64,000 nt of DNA, taken from NCBI RefSeq assembly GCF_002858765.1, contig NZ_PJRP01000019.1:1-64000 (forward strand), in the 5' to 3' direction. A program made the position numbers and the translations under genes. A model generated the notes under the pieces. It worked only from the letters and a program-made list of their open reading frames with translations. It made no database searches and was not told the origin of the DNA. This DNA is from Cupriavidus pauculus. GTDB lineage: Bacteria > Pseudomonadota > Gammaproteobacteria > Burkholderiales > Burkholderiaceae. Below, one piece after another: positions 58,849 to 64,000 of this stretch (positions within the stretch are counted from its first letter, which is position 1; each line of letters opens with the position of its first letter).

Positions 58849-60051
58849 ATGGGACAGAAGCAGCAGGGCAGGGCCAAGGCCATCGCCACCGCCACGCCGG
58901 TGTGGCGCCAACGCGTGTGGCTGGCAGTGCTTGCACTGGGCATGGTCGTGGCGGGCGCCGGCGGCACCTGGTGGTACCACGCCAAGGACGCCCGCGCCGA
59001 CGCCCCTGCCATCCGCGCAGGCGATGGCAAGAACGGCCCGCGCGGCATGGTGCATGTGCCTGGCGGCGACTTCCAGATGGGCAGCGACCACAAGATGGCG
59101 CAAGCCAATGAGCGGCCCGCGCACAAGGTCCACGTCAACGGCTTCTGGATGGACCAGCACCACGTCACCAACGCCGATTTCCGCAAGTTCGTCGCGGCCA
59201 CGGGCTACCTGACCACCGCCGAACGCACGCCGGACTGGGAAACGATAAAGGTGCAGCTGCCACCCGGCACGCCACGGCCGCCCGACAGCGCGATGGTCGC
59301 GGGCGCGATGGTGTTTGTCGGCACCCACAGCCCGGTGCCGCTGCGCGAGTACTGGCGCTGGTGGCGCTTCGTACCCGGCGCCGACTGGAAGCACCCGAAC
59401 GGCCCCGGCAGCAACATCGACGGCAAGGACAATCACCCCGTGGTGCAGGTGTCGTACGAGGACGTGCAGGCGTATGCACGGTGGGTGGGCAAGCGTCTGC
59501 CCACCGAGGCCGAATGGGAATTTGCCGCGCGCGGGGGGCTTGAGCAGTCCACCTACGCCTGGGGCGACCAGTTCGCGCCCGATGGCCGCCAGATGGCCAA
59601 CGTGTGGCAGGGCCAGCAGGTGCAGCCATTTCCGGTGGTCAGCGCCAAGGCGGGCGGTGCGGCAGGCACAAGCCCGGTGGGCACGTTTCCGGCCAACGGC
59701 TACGGGCTCTACGACATGACCGGCAACGCGTGGCAATGGGTGGCTGACTGGTATCGGGCCGACCAGTTCCGGCGCGAAGCCCAGATCACCACGGCGGTGT
59801 TGCAGAACCCTGCCGGGCCATCCGATTCATGGGACCCGACCGAACCGGGCGTGCCGGTGTCTGCGCCCAAACGCGTCACGCGCGGCGGTTCGTTCCTGTG
59901 TAACGAGGATTTCTGCCTGAGCTATCGGCCCAGCGCGCGACGGGGCACGGACCCGTACACGAGCATGTCGCACCTGGGCTTCCGGCTGGTGATGGATGAC
60001 GGCACCTGGGCCGAGGCACGCCGGCAGCCCGCACTGGCTGCACGGCCGTAG
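58849..60051 (+). CDS. Membrane-anchored formylglycine-generating enzyme
   Basis: The enzyme oxidises a cysteine of its sulfatase partner to formylglycine, using O2 and copper. The protein has 400 residues; AAGGAG lies 5 bases before the ATG. A membrane segment (about residues 23-39, VWLAVLALGMVVAGAGG) follows a basic N-terminus, so the catalytic domain should be periplasmic. The match to human SUMF1 is strong: GMVHVPGGDFQMGSD, MDQHHVTNADFRKFV, ATGYLTTAE, KRLPTEAEWEFAARGG and NGYGLYDMTGNAWQW. Both active-site cysteines are kept (Cys351 and Cys356, in RGGSFLCNEDFCLSYRP). The target sulfatase is two genes downstream. Confidence 0.93.
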   Translation: MGQKQQGRAKAIATATPVWRQRVWLAVLALGMVVAGAGGTWWYHAKDARADAPAIRAGDGKNGPRGMVHVPGGDFQMGSDHKMAQANERPAHKVHVNGFWMDQHHVTNADFRKFVAATGYLTTAERTPDWETIKVQLPPGTPRPPDSAMVAGAMVFVGTHSPVPLREYWRWWRFVPGADWKHPNGPGSNIDGKDNHPVVQVSYEDVQAYARWVGKRLPTEAEWEFAARGGLEQSTYAWGDQFAPDGRQMANVWQGQQVQPFPVVSAKAGGAAGTSPVGTFPANGYGLYDMTGNAWQWVADWYRADQFRREAQITTAVLQNPAGPSDSWDPTEPGVPVSAPKRVTRGGSFLCNEDFCLSYRPSARRGTDPYTSMSHLGFRLVMDDGTWAEARRQPALAARP

Positions 60052-60086
60052 CCCGTTTCCCGTCTGGACAATCAAGGAGGAGCGCG

Positions 60087-61178
60087 ATGCCATTCGCCCT
60101 GGCAGGAAGCTATCGGCTTGTTCGCCGCGCAGCGTCGGAACTGACGACCGTGGCGGCCCTGGCCGTGCTGGTGGCGGCGCTGGGCGGGTGCGCGTCGGCA
60201 CCCGCCACCGACGCATCGGCCAGCGCACAGCCGGCGGGCGCGGCCAACGCGGCAAGCGCGGCGGCATTGCCATCGTGGCGCGACGGCCCGGCGCGGCAGG
60301 CCATCGTCCGCTTCGTGGAATCGGTCACGCGGCCGGGCACGCCCCAGTACGTGCCACCTGCGGAACGGATTGCCGTCTTCGACAACGACGGCACGCTGTG
60401 GAGCGAGCAGCCGCTGTACTTCCAGTTTTTCTTCCTGCTTGACCAGATTCGTGCCGCCGCGCCCCAGCATCCCGAATGGAAAAACAATCCGGCCTTCAAG
60501 GCGCTGATGGCCAATGACATGGCCGCGCTGATGCGCGAGGAAAAGCGGCTGCTGCCGTTGATCGCCCAAGCCAACAGCGGCATGACGGTGGACGAGTACG
60601 ACCGCACGATCCGGGCCTGGCTGGACACCGCGCGTCACCCGAAACTCAACCGGCGCTATACGGACCTGGTGTTCCAGCCGCAGATCGAGTTGCTGAACTA
60701 CCTGCGTGCCAATGGCTTCAAGACGTTCATCGTGTCGGGCGGCACCATCGAGTTCATGCGCCCGTGGTCCGAGCGCGTGTATGGCATTCCGCCCGAGCAG
60801 GTGGTGGGCTCCACACAGACCGTGACCTACGAGGTGCGCAATGGCCAGCCCACGCTGGTGCGCGGCCCCAAGCTCGAATTCATCAATGACGGCGCCGGCA
60901 AGCCCGTTGGCATCTATCGACAAATCGGCCGGCGGCCCATCCTGGCCGTGGGCAATTCCGACGGCGACCTGCAGATGCTGCAGTACACGTTGGCCGGCAC
61001 CGGCCAGCGTCTGGCCGTGCTGGTGCACCACGACGACGCCGAGCGCGAGTTCGCCTACGACCGCAAATCGGGCATCGGCAAGCTCGACCGCGCATTGGAC
61101 GAAGCCGTCACGCGTGGCTGGACGGTCATCAGCATGAAGCAGGACTGGACGCGTATTTATCCGGCGCCCCAGCCTTGA
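60087..61178 (+). CDS. HAD-type phosphatase lipoprotein
   Basis: The protein has 363 residues. AAGGAG precedes the ATG. Its lipobox LGGC (VAALGGCASAP) puts it on a membrane facing the periplasm. The catalytic motif is VFDNDGTLW, with nucleophile Asp99 and Asp101; the later parts are FIVSGGTIEFMR (Ser/Thr motif), and LAVGNSDGDLQM (acidic motif). It resembles phosphoserine-phosphatase-like HAD enzymes, here exported. It lies 35 bases after the formylglycine enzyme and 56 before the sulfatase, in the same direction. Confidence 0.9.
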   Translation: MPFALAGSYRLVRRAASELTTVAALAVLVAALGGCASAPATDASASAQPAGAANAASAAALPSWRDGPARQAIVRFVESVTRPGTPQYVPPAERIAVFDNDGTLWSEQPLYFQFFFLLDQIRAAAPQHPEWKNNPAFKALMANDMAALMREEKRLLPLIAQANSGMTVDEYDRTIRAWLDTARHPKLNRRYTDLVFQPQIELLNYLRANGFKTFIVSGGTIEFMRPWSERVYGIPPEQVVGSTQTVTYEVRNGQPTLVRGPKLEFINDGAGKPVGIYRQIGRRPILAVGNSDGDLQMLQYTLAGTGQRLAVLVHHDDAEREFAYDRKSGIGKLDRALDEAVTRGWTVISMKQDWTRIYPAPQP

Positions 61179-61234
61179 TCCTGGCGATTTCCAGAATCTC
61201 TTAACGCCCTGAACGAAACCAGAGGGAGCTTTCG

Positions 61235-63046
61235 ATGAGACCAGAAGCGGGAACGCGTCTGACAAGGCTGGCCACCAGCGCGGCGATTGTCGCCATCCTG
61301 GCCGTAGCCGGCTGCAAGAAAGCCGACGAGAACAAGGCGGCGCCCGGTGCTGCATCCGCGCCGGCCGCCCAGGTACCGGTCGCGCCGCAACCCGTGGCGA
61401 CCACGCCAACCCCGCCGGTGGCTTCGGCACCGGACGCCACCGGCGCGTCGCCCGTGGTGGCGGCACCGGCCAGCGGCACGGTGGCGCAGGGTGGACGTGG
61501 CGGCAAGCCGAACATCCTGGTGATCTTTGGCGATGACGTGGGCCTGGGCAACGTCAGCGCGTTCAGCCACGGGGTAGTCGGCTACAAGACGCCGAACATC
61601 GACCGCATTGCCCGCGAAGGCATGATGATGACCGACTACTACGCCGAGAACAGCTGCACGGCGGGGCGCTCGACGTTCATCACGGGCCAGTCGGTGTTCC
61701 GCACCGGCCTGTCGAAGGTGGGCCTGCCTGGCGCACCGGTGGGCCTGCAGGATCGCGATATCACGATCGCCCAGGCGCTCAAGCCACTGGGCTATGCCAC
61801 GGCGCAATTCGGCAAGAACCACCTGGGCGACCAGGACCGCTTCCTGCCGACCAAGCACGGCTTCGACGAGTTCTTCGGCAACCTGTACCACCTGAACGCC
61901 GAGGAAGAGCCCGAGCGTCCGTACTGGCCCAAGGACAACCCCGACTTCCTCAAGTTCTACAACCCGCGCGGCGTGCTGCACAGCACGGCGGACGGCAAGA
62001 TCGAGGACACCGGCCCGCTGAACCGCAAGCGCATGGAAACGATCGACGACGAAACCACCGGAGCCGCCGTCAACTACATCCAGAAGCAGGCGCAGGCCAA
62101 GCAGCCCTTCTTCGTCTGGATGAACTTCACGCGCATGCACCTGTTCACGCACGTGCGGCCGGAGTACGAGGGCAAAGCCGGACTCGGCAAGGGCCATGAG
62201 TACGCGGACGGCATGTGGGAAATGGACCAGAACGTGGGCAAGCTGCTCAAGGTGCTGGATGACTCGGGCATCACCAACGATACGCTCGTGATTTTCACCA
62301 CCGACAACGGCCCCAACTTCTTCACGTGGCCCGATGCGGCAAATACCCCGTTCCGCAGCGAGAAGGACTCGAACTGGGAAGGCGCGTTCCGTGTGCCGGC
62401 GATGGTGCGATGGCCGGGCAGGATTCAGCCCGGCTCTGTGACGAACGGCCTGATGTCCGGCCTCGACTGGTTCCCGACGCTGCTGGCGGCGGCCGGCGAC
62501 GGCGATGTCAAGGACCGCCTGCTGAAGGGCACGAGCCTGGGCGGCAAGAACGCCAAGGTACACCTGGACGGCTACAACCAGTTGCCGATGCTCACGGGCC
62601 AGACCGACAAGAGTGCGCGCAACGAGTTCTACTACTTCAATGACGATGCCGAACTGGTGGCCATGCGCTATGACGTGCTGACCCAGGGCGCCACGCAGCC
62701 CACCGCGTGGAAGATCGTGTTCTGCGAGCAGCGTCAGAACGGGTCGTTCATGGTGTGGAAGGAGCCGTTCACGTGCCTGCGCGCGCCCAAGTATTTCAAC
62801 CTGCGCATGGATCCCTACGAACGTGCCGACACGGGCCCGACCAACCGGTACTTCGATCTGGAAACGCAGAACCCGTTCCTGTTCATCGAGGGCAACCGCC
62901 GAGCGATCAACTTCCTGCAGACCTTTGTGGACTACCCGCCCAGCCAGTTGCCGGCCAGCTTCACGATCGACCAGGCCAGCGAGAAGATCAAGCGGCAGGT
63001 GGCGGACCAGATGGCCAAGGTTCCCCAAACACAGCAGAAGAAGTGA
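61235..63046 (+). CDS. Formylglycine-dependent sulfatase lipoprotein
   Basis: The protein has 603 residues. The lipobox AVAGC follows a short signal (AAIVAILAVAGCKK), and a Pro/Ala/Val-rich linker of about 70 residues carries the catalytic domain. The sulfatase fold is clear: PNILVIFGDDVGLGNVSAFS, KTPNIDRIAREGMMMTDYYA and FFVWMNFTRMHLFTHV. The modification motif is Cys141-Thr-Ala-Gly-Arg145 (CxAxR), the alanine variant of CxPxR that formylglycine enzymes accept. It should hydrolyse a sulfate ester at the cell surface. GAGGGAG lies before the ATG. Its stop overlaps the next start (GTGA). Confidence 0.92.
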   Translation: MRPEAGTRLTRLATSAAIVAILAVAGCKKADENKAAPGAASAPAAQVPVAPQPVATTPTPPVASAPDATGASPVVAAPASGTVAQGGRGGKPNILVIFGDDVGLGNVSAFSHGVVGYKTPNIDRIAREGMMMTDYYAENSCTAGRSTFITGQSVFRTGLSKVGLPGAPVGLQDRDITIAQALKPLGYATAQFGKNHLGDQDRFLPTKHGFDEFFGNLYHLNAEEEPERPYWPKDNPDFLKFYNPRGVLHSTADGKIEDTGPLNRKRMETIDDETTGAAVNYIQKQAQAKQPFFVWMNFTRMHLFTHVRPEYEGKAGLGKGHEYADGMWEMDQNVGKLLKVLDDSGITNDTLVIFTTDNGPNFFTWPDAANTPFRSEKDSNWEGAFRVPAMVRWPGRIQPGSVTNGLMSGLDWFPTLLAAAGDGDVKDRLLKGTSLGGKNAKVHLDGYNQLPMLTGQTDKSARNEFYYFNDDAELVAMRYDVLTQGATQPTAWKIVFCEQRQNGSFMVWKEPFTCLRAPKYFNLRMDPYERADTGPTNRYFDLETQNPFLFIEGNRRAINFLQTFVDYPPSQLPASFTIDQASEKIKRQVADQMAKVPQTQQKK

Positions 63047-64000
63047 CGGCAGCCCACCGCAAGCTGGGAACCGGCGTGAAACGCCCGCGCGCGGCACGCC
63101 AGCCAGCCACATCCGTCTCCGCTGCGGCGGGGGCGGATGCCCGGGTGCGCCGCGGCAGTGCCGGACTCCGGCAGGCCGCGGCGTTGCTGTGTCTGTCCGG
63201 CGTGGCCGGGCTTGTCTATCAGGTGCTGTGGATCAAGCAGCTGTCGCTGGTGGTGGGCGTGGACGTGCATGCGGTCACCATCGGCGTCAGCGCGTTCTTT
63301 GGCGGGCTGGCGCTGGGCGGCTGGGCCGTGGGCCGGCTGGCGGACCGTGCGGCATCGGCCTGGCGGCTCTACCTGTGGCTGGAAGTGGCGATTGCCGTGC
63401 TGGGCATCGCCGCGACGCTGGCGCTGGCCCATGCCGCCGCCCCGTTCGCGTGGCTCGAAGTGCGGGCAGGTGCCGCCGCCTGGGTGCTGCCGCTGGCACT
63501 GGTCGGGCTGCCCGCCATCGCCATGGGCGGTACGCTGCCCGCGCTGATGCGCGCGTTGCGCGGCGACGGCGTGACACTGGGCGCCAATGGCGGGCGGCTC
63601 TACGCCGCCAATACCGCTGGCGCCATCGCCGGCACGCTGCTGGCTGCCTTTGTCCTGATTCCGCTGCTGGGCATCACCGGCAGTGCGCTGGTGGCCGCCG
63701 CGCTCAACGCGCTGGCGGCGCTGGGTGCCTGGTGGTTTGGCCGCGCTTTGGCCGATCCAGTCGAGGCAGCGCCCGCGCAGGCGAGCGCGCCATGCGCGTC
63801 GGGCCAGCGCGTGCTGGCGTTGACGCTGTATGCGCTGGCCGGGGCTATCGCCCTGGGCTACGAGGTGGTCTGGTCGCAGGCCATCGTCCAGTTCCTGAGC
63901 ACGCGGGCGTTTGCCTTTGCCGTGATGCTGGCGACCTACCTGGCCGGGCTGACGATCGGCAGTCTTGTCGTGGCCCGACGCGTGGACCGCGCCAGAGACC
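63043..64000 (+). CDS. Membrane spermidine-synthase-like protein, 5' part
   Basis: The frame starts at a GTG that overlaps the sulfatase stop and runs off the window after 319 residues. About seven membrane segments are visible (CLSGVAGLVYQVLWIKQLSL, FFGGLALGGWAVGRLADR, LPAIAMGGTLPALMRAL, ALAGAIALGYEVVWSQAIVQ). This is the membrane part of the fused spermidine-synthase-like family; the SAM-binding domain would lie beyond 64000. An alternative start is a GTG at 63094. Coupling to the sulfatase gene suggests a role in the same envelope pathway. Confidence 0.85.
   Translation, partial: MTAAHRKLGTGVKRPRAARQPATSVSAAAGADARVRRGSAGLRQAAALLCLSGVAGLVYQVLWIKQLSLVVGVDVHAVTIGVSAFFGGLALGGWAVGRLADRAASAWRLYLWLEVAIAVLGIAATLALAHAAAPFAWLEVRAGAAAWVLPLALVGLPAIAMGGTLPALMRALRGDGVTLGANGGRLYAANTAGAIAGTLLAAFVLIPLLGITGSALVAAALNALAALGAWWFGRALADPVEAAPAQASAPCASGQRVLALTLYALAGAIALGYEVVWSQAIVQFLSTRAFAFAVMLATYLAGLTIGSLVVARRVDRARD

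Overview
The window is high-GC DNA, with codon positions strongly GC-biased, from a betaproteobacterium. It is most likely a Burkholderiaceae member close to Cupriavidus or Ralstonia. The pointers are two tricarboxylate-type (Bug/TctC) binding proteins, a DUF4148 protein (a family largely confined to Burkholderiales), a Burkholderia-type trimeric porin, Lrp, IclR and LysR regulators each next to a target, and a four-cassette UvrA. Species cannot be fixed from this sequence alone. No CRISPR array, rRNA, insertion sequence or prophage was seen.

Layout. 0-3.3 kb: tRNA-Leu(CAG), a decayed second tRNA-Leu end, a small barrel-like secreted protein, tRNA-Arg(ACG) and a DUF1254/DUF1214 lipoprotein. 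3.4-11.6 kb: a TonB receptor, the divergent metE/metR pair with a perfect MetR box, an ACT-domain protein beside an Lrp regulator, and an EamA exporter beside a second Lrp regulator. 11.7-15.8 kb: a CPA2 antiporter, an alpha/beta hydrolase, a uracil-DNA glycosylase-like protein, msrA and a RelE-type toxin/antitoxin pair. 16-22 kb: a 1953-residue UvrA with four ATPase cassettes behind a LexA box. 22-27.7 kb: a TetR regulator, a porin, an HxlR regulator, small proteins and an MFS exporter.

27.9-33.7 kb is a patch of eight mostly small, low-complexity proteins, including two paralogous BON-domain proteins. 33.8-36.2 kb holds a PIG-L deacetylase, a RidA-like protein and soxR, with a textbook SoxR box inside a promoter with a 19-bp spacer that points at the RidA gene. 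36.2-45 kb: a Bug protein, serA, a Tat-exported gluconolactonase-like enzyme, a polysaccharide lyase with duplicated C-terminal domains, an SphA/MetA-type outer membrane protein and a PHP-domain lipoprotein. 45-49.2 kb: a PepSY/OmpR-type regulator/PhoQ-like kinase operon and an orphan tyrosine recombinase. 49.3-54.4 kb: an overlapping acyl-CoA ligase/citryl-CoA lyase-like/SDR operon with its Bug protein and a divergent IclR regulator.

54.5-64 kb is the most striking part. Four overlapping genes of the Bat (von Willebrand A/TPR) type, without the usual MoxR and DUF58 genes, are followed on the same strand by a membrane-anchored formylglycine-generating enzyme, a HAD-type phosphatase lipoprotein, a sulfatase lipoprotein whose active-site motif is a substrate for that enzyme, and a membrane spermidine-synthase-like protein that runs off the window. 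Read together, this looks like an envelope module that makes, matures and uses a surface-anchored sulfatase.
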